A DNA stretch of 14,976 nucleotides from positions 1 through 14,976 of the forward strand of contig JASLED010000007.1 of NCBI GenBank assembly GCA_030151255.1. The letters run 5' to 3'. Shown in pieces: positions 1 through 6,893 of the stretch. The notes under the pieces are model-generated. The model was not told the origin of the DNA. It searched no databases and saw nothing but the letters and a program-made list of their open reading frames with translations. Every line of letters begins with the position of its first letter. Positions within the stretch are counted from its first letter, which is position 1. This DNA comes from Flavobacterium sp. (lineage in GTDB: Bacteria; Bacteroidota; Bacteroidia; Flavobacteriales; Flavobacteriaceae). A program made the position numbers and the translations under genes.

Positions 1-123
1 AAAACTTTTGAAGGCTTTAAAACAAGAATTTTAGCGAAAATAACAGCTTTGACATTGATTCAATATATCAATAAATTCATTTTTGATAGACCTATAAATA
101 ATATTAAAAATCAAATCATTTAA
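1..123 (+). CDS. IS982-family transposase, C-terminal 40 residues (partial)
   Basis: This is the C-terminal tail of a DDE transposase, with the frame open from base 1 to a TAA at 121-123. The visible residues include KTFEGFKTRILAKIT, then LIQYINKFIFDRPINNIK. As I recall this family in Bacteroidota, the tail is a basic, conserved stretch of the form F-x-G-x-x-x-R-(I/V)-L-A-K-(I/L)-T followed by (I/L)QYINK. The catalytic residues lie upstream, outside the window, so I cannot tell whether the copy is active. The family call rests on remembered resemblance. Confidence 0.65.
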   Translation, partial: KTFEGFKTRILAKITALTLIQYINKFIFDRPINNIKNQII

Positions 124-139
124 TTACACCCAACGGGTT
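1..139 (+). mobile_element. 3' end of an IS982-family insertion sequence
   Basis: The window opens inside a transposase frame that stops at 121-123. The stop is followed directly by ACCCAACGGGTT (128-139), a short sequence able to fold on itself (ACCC/GGGT around AAC), which I take as part of the element's right terminus. The family call comes from the protein tail. The exact outer boundary and the target duplication cannot be fixed because the left end lies outside the window; the right end could extend to about 150. Confidence 0.6.
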
Positions 140-152
140 AAACTTATAAATT

Positions 153-317
153 GTGAAGCAAATTTTACTAATAATAGTTTTACTTATTTCATTTTCAAAT
201 TTAAGTGCACAAGAAGTTGATTTAAGAGCAATGGGTGATGTACACTTTTTAGCTAGCCTTTTTTGTTTCATCTATCAAAATAGGTACATTCATTCAATTA
301 ATTATCACTTTGAGTGA
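153..317 (+). pseudogene. Signal-peptide gene fragment abutting the IS982 end
   Basis: An open frame of 54 codons begins with GTG at 153. Its first 20 residues form a clean Sec signal peptide: a KQ start, a hydrophobic core ILLIIVLLISF, and a probable cleavage site at LSA-Q. The short mature part starts QEVDLRAMGDVHF and then becomes low-information sequence to a TGA at 315-317. The start lies only about 13 bases after the insertion-sequence terminal motif, so there is little room for a native promoter or ribosome site. I read it as the 5' part of a secreted-protein gene cut off from its promoter by the insertion and decayed at its 3' end. A genuine tiny secreted peptide is the alternative. 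No family recognised. Confidence 0.35.
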
Positions 318-346
318 ATTAAATTTCTAATTTGTAAACAAGCGTT

Positions 347-354
347 TAATTTTG
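347..354 (+). promoter_or_regulatory. -7 promoter element upstream of the histidine kinase gene
   Basis: TAATTTTG matches the Bacteroidota primary sigma -7 consensus TAnnTTTG exactly and lies 20 bases before the ATG at 375. No TTTG at the usual 17-23 base spacing is visible upstream, so the -33 half is weak. It lies about 200 bases downstream of the IS982 end, so the two-component pair appears to keep its own promoter. Confidence 0.5.
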
Positions 355-374
355 CATAATGAAATAAAAGACAA

Positions 375-1487
375 ATGAAAGTAAGCAGTAAAAAAGAAGA
401 ATCATTGTTTGTGAGGCATTATCGAATTATCGTAATTCCACTTGTTTATCTATTATATCTTTTTTCGCATTTTTTGCTAAATCCATATGATCCAGAATGG
501 TATGATACAATAGATTTTGATGATTGGTGGAAATCAACCATAATGATTTTAATTTATTGTACTGCAATTAGTGAAATAAGCTTGCGATTAAGTAGTGTAC
601 TAAACAGATGGTTACCCTGGAATTCGCACGCAATAAGTAGAGTAGTAGTTCAGTTTTTTCTATTAATTTTCCTTATATTTATTACTTACGTTCTATTAAA
701 TATCGGATATATTTACTGTTTTCCTACGTTAAACGAAGAATTGGATATAGAATCTAAAGTAGATATTTGGCAATCATTATTAATAAGTATAAATACAGGT
801 ATTTTTATTAGCGTTATTCACACAGGTTATTTTTTAATTAAAAATTGGAAAAACTCAATGATGGATGCCGCCGAACTAAAACTAAAAGCAGAACAATTAG
901 AACGCATTGCAAGTCAGGCAGAGTTAGAAGTTTTAAAAATGCAATTAGATCCGCACTTTTTATTCAATAATTTAAGTACCTTGTCTGAATTGGTTGTAGA
1001 AGATCAAAAAATTGCAGTAAAATTTATCGATCATTTAGCCTTGGTTTATCGCTATATGCTGTCTAATGTTCGAAAAAACACAATTAAATTACAAGAAGAA
1101 ATTCGCTTTGTACAATCCTATTTTTATCTGATAAAAGAACGAATGGGAGGAAAGGTTGATTTAGTTATAAATGTACCCGAAGAAGTACAAAAAAATTATT
1201 TAATTGCACCAATAGCCTTACAACTTTTGGTAGAAAATGCGGTAAAACACAATTCTGCATCCAAAGAAAAACCATTGTATATTATAATCGAAATAATAGA
1301 CAATTATGTAGTAATTAAAAATAATCATCAAAAATTATTGGTCGATATTCCATCGTCAAAAGTAGGATTAAGCAATATTGTCGATCGGTATAAATTGTTG
1401 AGTAAAAAAGAAGTGATTGTTGATTTTGACAATGATTCATTTGAAGTAAAATTGCCTTTGTTATCTAAAGAAAAAAGAATAAAATAA
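375..1487 (+). CDS. LytS/YehU-type membrane sensor histidine kinase
   Basis: A 370-residue inner-membrane histidine kinase that should autophosphorylate and pass the phosphate to the regulator just downstream. Four hydrophobic spans (about 15-33, 53-75, 87-113 and 133-155) form a sensor region with no recognised input domain. A short coiled linker (about 165-190) leads to the His_kinase domain, with the phospho-acceptor His194 in LDPHFLFNNLSTL. The ATP-binding domain follows: N box LVENAVKHN (Asn288) and glycine box KVGLSNIVDRY (329-339). This is the LytS-type arrangement, not that of classical HisKA kinases. The next gene starts 8 bases after the stop, so the two are surely co-transcribed. 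The stimulus cannot be predicted. Confidence 0.92.
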   Translation: MKVSSKKEESLFVRHYRIIVIPLVYLLYLFSHFLLNPYDPEWYDTIDFDDWWKSTIMILIYCTAISEISLRLSSVLNRWLPWNSHAISRVVVQFFLLIFLIFITYVLLNIGYIYCFPTLNEELDIESKVDIWQSLLISINTGIFISVIHTGYFLIKNWKNSMMDAAELKLKAEQLERIASQAELEVLKMQLDPHFLFNNLSTLSELVVEDQKIAVKFIDHLALVYRYMLSNVRKNTIKLQEEIRFVQSYFYLIKERMGGKVDLVINVPEEVQKNYLIAPIALQLLVENAVKHNSASKEKPLYIIIEIIDNYVVIKNNHQKLLVDIPSSKVGLSNIVDRYKLLSKKEVIVDFDNDSFEVKLPLLSKEKRIK

Positions 1488-1495
1488 TAAAAACT

Positions 1496-2251
1496 ATGAA
1501 TTTACTTATTGTAGAAGATGAAGAAAGAAATGCAAATAAGCTTATTCGCTTGTTGCAAGAAGTTGAACCTACTGCAACGATAATTGGAGTAATAGAAAGT
1601 ATAAAAGATTGTGTGCAGTGGCTTACAAAAAATGCTGCTCCAGATCTTATTTTTATGGATGTAAGACTGGAAGATGGATTGTGTTTTGAAATTTTTGAAC
1701 AAATAGAAATTACAACGCCTGTTATTTTTACAACATCTTATGACGAATATGCCCTAAAAGCATTTAAAGTTAATAGTTTAGATTATATAATGAAACCCGT
1801 TCAGGAGGAAGATCTTCGCAAGGCTTTAGCTAAATATAAAAAAATATATAGCAATCAATTAAATGATTCTATTAAAGATATTTTGGGCAATATTAATAAA
1901 AAAGAAAATCTGTTTCGTTTGCGTTTTTTAATTCCATATAAAGATGGCTTCAAAACCATTAAAATAGAAGAGTTAGATTATATTTATTCTGAACAAAAAG
2001 TAACACATTTGGTTTTAAAAAATAGAAGTGAGTTTATTATTTCTCAAACGATGGAAGAGCTTGAAGAAGAACTCAATCCATTAACTTTTTTTAGAGCAAA
2101 CCGACAACATATTTTACATATAGATAGCATAAATACAATACAAAATCATTACAATGGCAAGCTTAAAGTAATGCTAGAACGAGCCCCTCAACGCGAAATA
2201 GTAATTAGCAGAGAAAAAGCCCCTCTTTTTAAAAACTGGCTTAATTCGTAG
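1496..2251 (+). CDS. LytTR-family response regulator
   Basis: A 251-residue DNA-binding regulator, cognate to the upstream kinase. The receiver domain (about 1-115) has acidic residues in VEDEE (7-11), phospho-acceptor Asp55 in LIFMDVRL, the switch Thr in FTTSYDEYAL (Thr79 or Thr80), and Lys100 in YIMKPV. A LytTR DNA-binding domain occupies about 146-248, recognisable from KTIKIEELDYIYSEQ, the FFRANRQHILHIDSI segment and the LKVML strand. Regulators of this type bind direct repeats upstream of targets. No obvious target gene is adjacent, so the regulon probably lies elsewhere. A strong terminator follows the stop, making a two-gene unit. Confidence 0.93.
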   Translation: MNLLIVEDEERNANKLIRLLQEVEPTATIIGVIESIKDCVQWLTKNAAPDLIFMDVRLEDGLCFEIFEQIEITTPVIFTTSYDEYALKAFKVNSLDYIMKPVQEEDLRKALAKYKKIYSNQLNDSIKDILGNINKKENLFRLRFLIPYKDGFKTIKIEELDYIYSEQKVTHLVLKNRSEFIISQTMEELEEELNPLTFFRANRQHILHIDSINTIQNHYNGKLKVMLERAPQREIVISREKAPLFKNWLNS

Positions 2252-2279
2252 TTATAGACACATAAATTTTATAGTAAAT

Positions 2280-2313
2280 AAAAATCCTTTATATTTGAAA
2301 TAAAGGATTTTTT
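2280..2313 (+). terminator. Rho-independent terminator of the two-component operon
   Basis: A perfect stem AAAATCCTTTAT (2281-2292) pairs with ATAAAGGATTTT (2300-2311) around a 7-base loop, followed by Ts to 2314. It begins 29 bases after the regulator's stop codon. Confidence 0.85.
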
Positions 2314-2336
2314 TATTTCTTTAGTTTTCTAATTAA

Positions 2337-2468
2337 CTAAATTATTTTCAAATAGGTCAACATAATTTTGGAGTAAAAACAGCTACAGCATTTGAGAATT
2401 TGTAGAAACCTACTAATTTATCTAATATAAAAGCTAACAAAGAGAGATGTATTGCCGATGATTTTTAA
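2337..2468 (+). pseudogene. Possible coding remnant with internal TAG
   Basis: In this otherwise gene-free stretch one plus-strand frame reads with protein-like composition: QIGQHNFGVKTATAFENL, a TAG at 2403-2405, then KPTNLSNIKANKERCIADDF and a TAA at 2466-2468. It uses varied residues (His, Gly, Val, Thr, Cys, Asp), unlike random AT-rich translation. It has no start codon, and an in-frame stop precedes it at 2334-2336. It could be the 3' tail of a lost gene. I do not recognise the family, and chance is a real alternative. Confidence 0.25.
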
Positions 2469-2486
2469 ATATTCAACTAAATAATT

Positions 2487-3131
2487 ATGCGCAAATATTA
2501 TATACCGGGAATACTAAGTATTATATTGTTGCCTTTTCTTTGTTTATGTTATCTAAATCATTACAACTTATTGAATGAAACCAGAGGAATTCAAGTATAT
2601 GTAGATGATGCTAATAAGGAATTAGGATGTGTTAATTCTGAAATTTATATACCTTTTAAAGATGTAGTTTTCACAACTTATTTATTTACAGGAGATCTAG
2701 AAAATGACAATATATTAATGCATAATTTAAAAAATAATGTTCAAAAAATTATAGAACAAGACGATTATGTAAGCGGAGTTAAATGTATTTATGAAAACAA
2801 AATTTCATATTCTCGTTATATTTAAATAATCGATTTTTTACAAAAAAGTAAAGGTAAAATCATTATCTATCAGGATAGTATAAAATATTCCAATGATCTT
2901 TTTTATTCAGAAAATCAGAAATATAAATCAGAACTCAATTTCATACTTGAAGAAGAAGAAACTAAGAATCAATTAATAGAAAAAAGACAAAATAATTATG
3001 CTATTTTAAAACAACAAATAGGTAATTACATTTACTTATTAATATTAAGTTACCTGCTTTTGTTATTTTTTACGATAAAAAACTATATTCTAAAATCAAA
3101 AGTTAGATTGCAAACAAAAAAAGCCAGCTAA
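2487..3131 (+). pseudogene. Membrane-anchored hypothetical protein, split by an in-frame TAA
   Basis: The frame starts MRKYYIPGILSIILLPFLCLCYL, an N-terminal membrane anchor. It stops at TAA 2823-2825 after 112 codons, then stays open in the same frame for another 101 codons to the TAA at 3129-3131. The downstream half has a soluble stretch (IIDFLQKSKGKIIIYQDSIKYSND), a charged, probably coiled region around LNFILEEEETKNQLIEKRQ, and a second membrane helix NYIYLLILSYLLLLFF. The two halves look like one 214-codon protein with an N-terminal anchor, an extracytoplasmic domain and a C-terminal anchor. I recall unnamed flavobacterial proteins with this topology and a similar VSGVKCIYENKISYS motif, but no function. 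A single base change from AAA or CAA to TAA would explain the break. The real stop lies in the loop of the terminator shared with tatA. Confidence 0.6.
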
Positions 3132-3144
3132 AAGCTGGCTTTTT
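3118..3144. terminator. Bidirectional terminator between the split gene and tatA
   Basis: AAAAAGCCAGC (3118-3128) pairs perfectly with GCTGGCTTTTT (3134-3144) around TAAAA. A run of seven As from 3116 gives a strong U-tract in the minus direction for tatA, and the right arm supplies five Ts in the plus direction. The plus-strand stop codon (3129-3131) is in the loop, and the tatA stop (3147-3149) lies three bases outside. Confidence 0.85.
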
Positions 3145-3146
3145 GA

Positions 3147-3380
3147 TTATTCTTTTGTTGGTTCGCTCTGTTTTTCAACAGATTCTTGAACTTGCGTTTT
3201 AGGAGCTGCCATATTAGCATTCGTTTCTCTAGACGCTTCTTTAAACTCCCTAATTCCTGTTCCAAGTCCTTTCATTAATTCCGGAATTTTTTTCCCTCCG
3301 AATAATAATAAAGCTATTGCAACAACAACTATAAGTTCTGAAGGCGCTACTCCTCCTAATGTTAGTGTTGATATCAACAT
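3147..3380 (-). CDS. tatA: Sec-independent protein translocase subunit TatA
   Basis: A 77-residue TatA/TatE component of the twin-arginine pathway, which exports folded proteins across the inner membrane. It shows a short N-terminal membrane helix (SELIVVVAIALLLF, about 14-27), the FGG hinge at 27-29, the amphipathic helix KKIPELMKGLGTGIREFKEA, and a disordered acidic and polar tail typical of the family. I start at the ATG at 3380. A longer frame to a TTG at 3425 exists, but it contains the exact -7 promoter element at 3409-3416 and adds an atypical segment before the helix. No tatB or tatC is nearby; in many Bacteroidota tatA and tatC are unlinked. The gene ends at the shared bidirectional terminator. 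Confidence 0.92.
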   Translation of the reverse strand: MLISTLTLGGVAPSELIVVVAIALLLFGGKKIPELMKGLGTGIREFKEASRETNANMAAPKTQVQESVEKQSEPTKE

Positions 3381-3408
3381 AGATGAATAATTAAAAAATT
3401 TATTGTAA

Positions 3409-3416
3409 CAAATGTA
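3409..3416 (-). promoter_or_regulatory. -7 promoter element for tatA
   Basis: On the minus strand this reads TACATTTG, an exact match to TAnnTTTG, 28 bases before the ATG at 3380. It implies a transcript start near 3403 and a leader of roughly 20 bases, supporting the short tatA start. A clear -33 element is not visible. Confidence 0.5.
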
Positions 3417-3519
3417 AATCAGCAAAAGCTTTTTTAAATTTTGTTTAACAGAAATTTAATATTATAAGAATAACATTTTTAAATAGCTAAATTGAAGCAT
3501 TAATCGCAATTAATATAAG

Positions 3520-4296
3520 TTATCTAACATAAAATGGTTTATCTTTTTTATAAAAATAATCGATAAAATTTCCATCTTTAGTTAGTTTTATAATATCTAT
3601 ATATTCTTCCTCTTTTAAGTAAGGTTTACATAAATTTGAAATCATATCTGCAATTATTCTAAATTCTTCAGATGTTTTAGTATCACACTCAATGGCAAAA
3701 ATATAATGAGCTTTTTTATCAATTTTCTCATTAAATGTCCAGCCCAAATAAGCTGCAGAAATAATATCCATTTTAGAAAAAACCGATTGTAAACTATTAA
3801 GTAAAATAGTTGGATTTTTTTCTGGTTTTCCAATAAGTGTTTGCATATGCACTTTGGCAACACCTTTTTCAATTACATCAAAAATAGAACCATTTAGCAT
3901 ATCGGCTATTTCGTTGGTAACTAGTTCTTTATGCACTTTTGAAAACGGATTAACAATAATGGAATGTCCTAAAGTAAGTTCTAAAAATTGTCTTCCATTT
4001 ACCTTCATATAATCAACGTCTTGTTTTAAAATACCTTGATCGTAAATATGTTTTGGATCAGTAAATACAGGAATTTGTTTATTTTCAAACGAAATAATAG
4101 GCACATTTGCATTAAAACTGTTAGGTTGATTTTCGTGAAGTTGATTTTTTTGAACCAATACATAAATTGAATTTTGCAAAAACTTTTTATAGAAAATAGC
4201 TCTATATTCTGGCATATCGCCTGCTTTTTCAATAATTTCTGCTAAAGATAAAGTTGGATCGAGTAAGGTAGTTGTATTTGAATCTATTTTAGACAT
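3520..4296 (-). CDS. SseB family protein
   Basis: A 258-residue soluble protein with the two-domain layout of the SseB family. The N-terminal half includes RAIFYKKFLQNSIYVL, VPIISFENKQIPVFTD, and FLELTLGHSIIVNPFSKVHKEL. The C-terminal half includes SVFSKMDIISAAYLGW and AHYIFAIECDTKTSEEF. The family is named for enhanced serine sensitivity in E. coli, and its biochemical role is unclear. No signal peptide or membrane span is present. An ATG six codons upstream (4314) is possible, but the -7 element at 4322-4329 would leave almost no leader for it, so I prefer the ATG at 4296. No hairpin terminator is evident between this gene and tatA, so some read-through into tatA is possible. Confidence 0.8.
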   Translation of the reverse strand: MSKIDSNTTTLLDPTLSLAEIIEKAGDMPEYRAIFYKKFLQNSIYVLVQKNQLHENQPNSFNANVPIISFENKQIPVFTDPKHIYDQGILKQDVDYMKVNGRQFLELTLGHSIIVNPFSKVHKELVTNEIADMLNGSIFDVIEKGVAKVHMQTLIGKPEKNPTILLNSLQSVFSKMDIISAAYLGWTFNEKIDKKAHYIFAIECDTKTSEEFRIIADMISNLCKPYLKEEEYIDIIKLTKDGNFIDYFYKKDKPFYVR

Positions 4297-4321
4297 TATT
4301 TTATGGATTTTCATCAGTAAT

Positions 4322-4329
4322 CAAACTTA
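4322..4329 (-). promoter_or_regulatory. -7 promoter element for the SseB-like gene
   Basis: The minus strand reads TAAGTTTG, an exact TAnnTTTG match, 25 bases before the ATG at 4296. The expected transcript start is around 4316, next to the alternative ATG at 4314, which favours the downstream start. The -33 element is not clear. Confidence 0.45.
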
Positions 4330-4497
4330 CAATTATTTCTATTTTATTGTGCTAAAATAGTGCTAAGATTTTTATGTTTTTTCTTGTAAAAATTAGCGTT
4401 ATTTCAACTATAAATAACAAAATCAAACGTTTTTACTTATATAGTTCTTACCAATCTGTTTATTTTTAAGAATAATAAAAAATAATAGTTAAATAAA

Positions 4498-4513
4498 AAC
4501 AATGTTTATTGTT
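4498..4513. repeat. Short perfect inverted repeat in the sseB-mnmA divergent region
   Basis: AACAAT and ATTGTT flank GTTT (6 + 4 + 6 bases), about 35 bases upstream of the mnmA -33 element. The 280-base divergent region otherwise holds only the two promoters and AT-rich filler. It could be an operator half-site pair or simply chance in AT-rich DNA. Confidence 0.25.
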
Positions 4514-4546
4514 AGATAAAATGGGTTAATACTATTGTAAAATCTT

Positions 4547-4575
4547 TTTGTATTGACTGATTTCATTTAACTTTG
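4547..4575 (+). promoter_or_regulatory. Promoter of mnmA (TTTG-N17-TAACTTTG)
   Basis: TTTG (4547-4550), a 17-base spacer, then TAACTTTG (4568-4575) match both halves of the Bacteroidota primary sigma consensus. The element ends 19 bases before the mnmA ATG at 4595, giving a short leader. This is one of the two most complete promoters in the window. Confidence 0.75.
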
Positions 4576-4594
4576 TTCAATTATACATAGAATT

Positions 4595-5806
4595 ATGAAA
4601 AGAGTAGTAGTAGGACTTTCAGGTGGGGTAGACTCAAGTGTAGCTGCCTATTTACTGAAGGAACAAGGATATGAAGTTATTGGATTATTTATGAAAAATT
4701 GGCACGATGATTCGGTTACAATTTCTAATGAATGTCCTTGGCTTGAAGATAGCAATGATGCCTTAATTGTTGCTGAAAAATTAGGGATTCCTTTTCAAAC
4801 TGTAGATTTAAGCGAACAATATAAAGAGCGAATTGTAGATTATATGTTTAAGGAGTACGAAAATGGTCGTACACCTAATCCAGATGTATTATGCAATAGA
4901 GAAATTAAGTTTGATGTTTTTATGAAAATTGCATTAGAGCTTGGTGCCGATTATGTAGCAACAGGTCATTATTGCAGAAAAGAAGAAGAAACAATTATAA
5001 ATGCAAATGGATCTGAAGAAAAAGTATACAAATTACTTTCAGGAATTGATCCAAGTAAAGATCAATCTTACTTTTTATGTCAATTATCTCAAGAACAATT
5101 AGCAAAAGCATTGTTCCCAATCGGCGATTTATTGAAAAGTGAAGTGCGCAAAATTGCAACTGAGCAAGATTTAATTACAGCAGATAAAAAAGATTCTCAA
5201 GGATTGTGTTTTATTGGAAAAGTTCGCTTACCAGAATTTTTACAACAACAATTAAAACCAAAAGATGGACTTATTTATGAAATTCCAAGTACATCCCCAA
5301 TCTTTAATCAAGAAAGTAAAGAATACACTTCTACATTAGAAGAATTACAAGCTCAGGCAAAAGCATATAATTATGCTCCAGAGTTTGGTAAAAAAGTTGG
5401 CGATCACTACGGTGCTCATTTCTTTACTATTGGTCAACGAAAAGGTTTAAATGTTGGTGGAACAAAAGAACCTTTATTTATTATTGCAACCGATGTAGAG
5501 AATAATATTATTTATACAGGACAAGGAAATCAGCATCCAGGATTGTTTCATAAATCATTATTTGTTAAAGAAGATGAAATTCATTGGATAAGAGAAGATT
5601 TAGCTTTGCAAAATGGAGAAACAATGAATATCTTAGCTCGTATTAGATATCGTCAACCTTTACAAGAAGCCATTTTGCACAAGGTAGAAGGCGGAATGTT
5701 TGTTCAATTCACAGAACCACAATCTGCTATAACAGAAGGTCAGTTTGTTTCTTGGCATATTGGAGAAGAGCTTATCGGATCTGGTGTTATATCTAAATCA
5801 GTATAA
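4595..5806 (+). CDS. mnmA: tRNA-specific 2-thiouridylase MnmA
   Basis: A 403-residue cytoplasmic enzyme that adenylates and thiolates uridine 34 of tRNA-Lys, -Glu and -Gln, using sulfur relayed from a cysteine desulfurase. The N-terminal PP-loop is VGLSGGVDSS (6-15). The catalytic pair is Cys100 in LCNREIKF and Cys205 in SQGLCFIGK. TGHYCR (123-128) and KDQSYFL (155-161) are conserved tRNA and ATP-site segments. The C-terminal part (about 275-403) is the usual beta-barrel, with FTIGQRKGLNVGG. After FMKNW a small insert, HDDSVTISNECPWLED, fits my memory of Bacteroidota versions. Length is normal. It has its own promoter and is followed after 25 bases by the nitronate monooxygenase-like gene with no terminator between. 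Confidence 0.96.
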   Translation: MKRVVVGLSGGVDSSVAAYLLKEQGYEVIGLFMKNWHDDSVTISNECPWLEDSNDALIVAEKLGIPFQTVDLSEQYKERIVDYMFKEYENGRTPNPDVLCNREIKFDVFMKIALELGADYVATGHYCRKEEETIINANGSEEKVYKLLSGIDPSKDQSYFLCQLSQEQLAKALFPIGDLLKSEVRKIATEQDLITADKKDSQGLCFIGKVRLPEFLQQQLKPKDGLIYEIPSTSPIFNQESKEYTSTLEELQAQAKAYNYAPEFGKKVGDHYGAHFFTIGQRKGLNVGGTKEPLFIIATDVENNIIYTGQGNQHPGLFHKSLFVKEDEIHWIREDLALQNGETMNILARIRYRQPLQEAILHKVEGGMFVQFTEPQSAITEGQFVSWHIGEELIGSGVISKSV

Positions 5807-5831
5807 ATACTAAAACCAACCCAACCAAAAA

Positions 5832-6776
5832 ATGAATAAAAATAGAATTACAAAACTTTTCAATATACAATATCCTATCATACAAGGAGGTATGATATGG
5901 AATAGTGGATATAAATTAGCTAGTGCAGTTAGTAATGCTGGTGGATTAGGACTTATTGGTGCAGGATCTATGTATCCAAATGTTTTAAGAGAGCATATTC
6001 AAAAATGTAAAAAGGCTACCGATAAACCTTTTGGCGTTAATGTTCCTATGTTGTATCCAAATATCGAAGAAATTATGGATATAATTGTAGAAGAAGGCGT
6101 AAAAATAGTTTTTACTTCTGCAGGAAATCCAAAAACATGGACACCCTTTTTAAAATCACATGGCATTACTGTAGTACACGTTGTTAGTTCTTCTAAATTT
6201 GCATTAAAAGCACAAGAAGCGGGCGTTGATGCAATTGTTGCTGAAGGTTTTGAAGCGGGCGGACATAATGGAAGAGAAGAAACTACAACATTAACTCTAA
6301 TACCAATGGTTAAAGAAAAGGTTTCTATTCCACTTATTGCTGCGGGAGGTATTGCTACAGGCAAAGCAATATTAGCAACAATGATTCTTGGTGCAGACGG
6401 TGTACAATTAGGTACACGTTTTGTAGCTTCTTCAGAAAGTTCGGCGCATGATGCATTTAAAGAAACTGTTTTAAATGTTGACGAAGGAGATACAATGGTA
6501 AGTCTAAAAGAATTAGCACCAGTTCGCTTAATTAAAAATGAATTTTATCAAGGTTTACAAGAACTTTATAGCAAAGGAGCATCTACAGAAGATTTAAAAA
6601 CTTACCTAGGCAGAGGCCGTGCTAAAAAAGGAATGTTTGAAGGAGATTTGGTAGAAGGTGAACTAGAAATTGGACAAATAGCAGGAATTATTAATAAAAT
6701 AGAACCTGTGTCTGTTATTATAGAACAATTAATAAAAGAGTTCAATCAAGCAAAAGAAAGCATAAGTTCTTTATAA
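5832..6776 (+). CDS. Nitronate monooxygenase / FabK-like flavoenzyme
   Basis: A 314-residue FMN-dependent TIM-barrel enzyme. It shows the N-terminal ITKLFNIQYPIIQGGM, the glycine-rich SNAGGLGLIGAGS, the catalytic-type His145 in EAGGHNGRE, and the phosphate-binding segments LIAAGGIATGKAI and GADGVQLGTRFVAS. These features are shared by nitronate monooxygenase (formerly 2-nitropropane dioxygenase) and FabK-type enoyl-ACP reductase, and sequence alone does not separate them well. I favour an NMO-family enzyme that oxidises alkyl nitronates. It starts 25 bases after mnmA and ends just before a strong terminator, so the two probably form one transcript with no obvious functional link. Confidence 0.85.
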   Translation: MNKNRITKLFNIQYPIIQGGMIWNSGYKLASAVSNAGGLGLIGAGSMYPNVLREHIQKCKKATDKPFGVNVPMLYPNIEEIMDIIVEEGVKIVFTSAGNPKTWTPFLKSHGITVVHVVSSSKFALKAQEAGVDAIVAEGFEAGGHNGREETTTLTLIPMVKEKVSIPLIAAGGIATGKAILATMILGADGVQLGTRFVASSESSAHDAFKETVLNVDEGDTMVSLKELAPVRLIKNEFYQGLQELYSKGASTEDLKTYLGRGRAKKGMFEGDLVEGELEIGQIAGIINKIEPVSVIIEQLIKEFNQAKESISSL

Positions 6777-6791
6777 CTAAAGAAAATGAAT

Positions 6792-6832
6792 AAAAAACAC
6801 ACAACAGTAAATAAAAGTTGTGTGTTTTTTTT
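6792..6832 (+). terminator. Rho-independent terminator after the mnmA-NMO unit
   Basis: AAAAAACACACAAC (6792-6805) pairs perfectly with GTTGTGTGTTTTTT (6817-6830) around an 11-base loop, with Ts continuing to 6832. It starts 16 bases after the NMO stop. It lies within an upstream in-frame extension of acs, so that extension is not the real start. Confidence 0.85.
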
Positions 6833-6893
6833 ATTTATCGCATTTATACTTTATTTTTATGAAACAGAACTTAACAAAATCGAATTACACATT

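Noticed and set aside
3381..3425. A longer TatA beginning at TTG 3425
   Set aside because: It would start upstream of the exact -7 box at 3409-3416 and place an atypical segment before the membrane helix.
3465..3515. A hairpin between the SseB-like gene and tatA
   Set aside because: The only pairing is a self-complementary ATTAAT repeated at short distance, with no GC pairs and no U-tract.
5999..6364. An open minus-strand frame of 121 codons opposite the nitronate monooxygenase gene
   Set aside because: It lies wholly within a well-conserved plus-strand gene and shows no family features; it is a shadow frame.
6786..6893. A 36-residue hydrophobic N-terminal extension of acetyl-CoA synthetase
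   Set aside because: The stretch contains a perfect transcription terminator (6792-6832), and the enzyme family is cytoplasmic with the N-terminus found at 6894.
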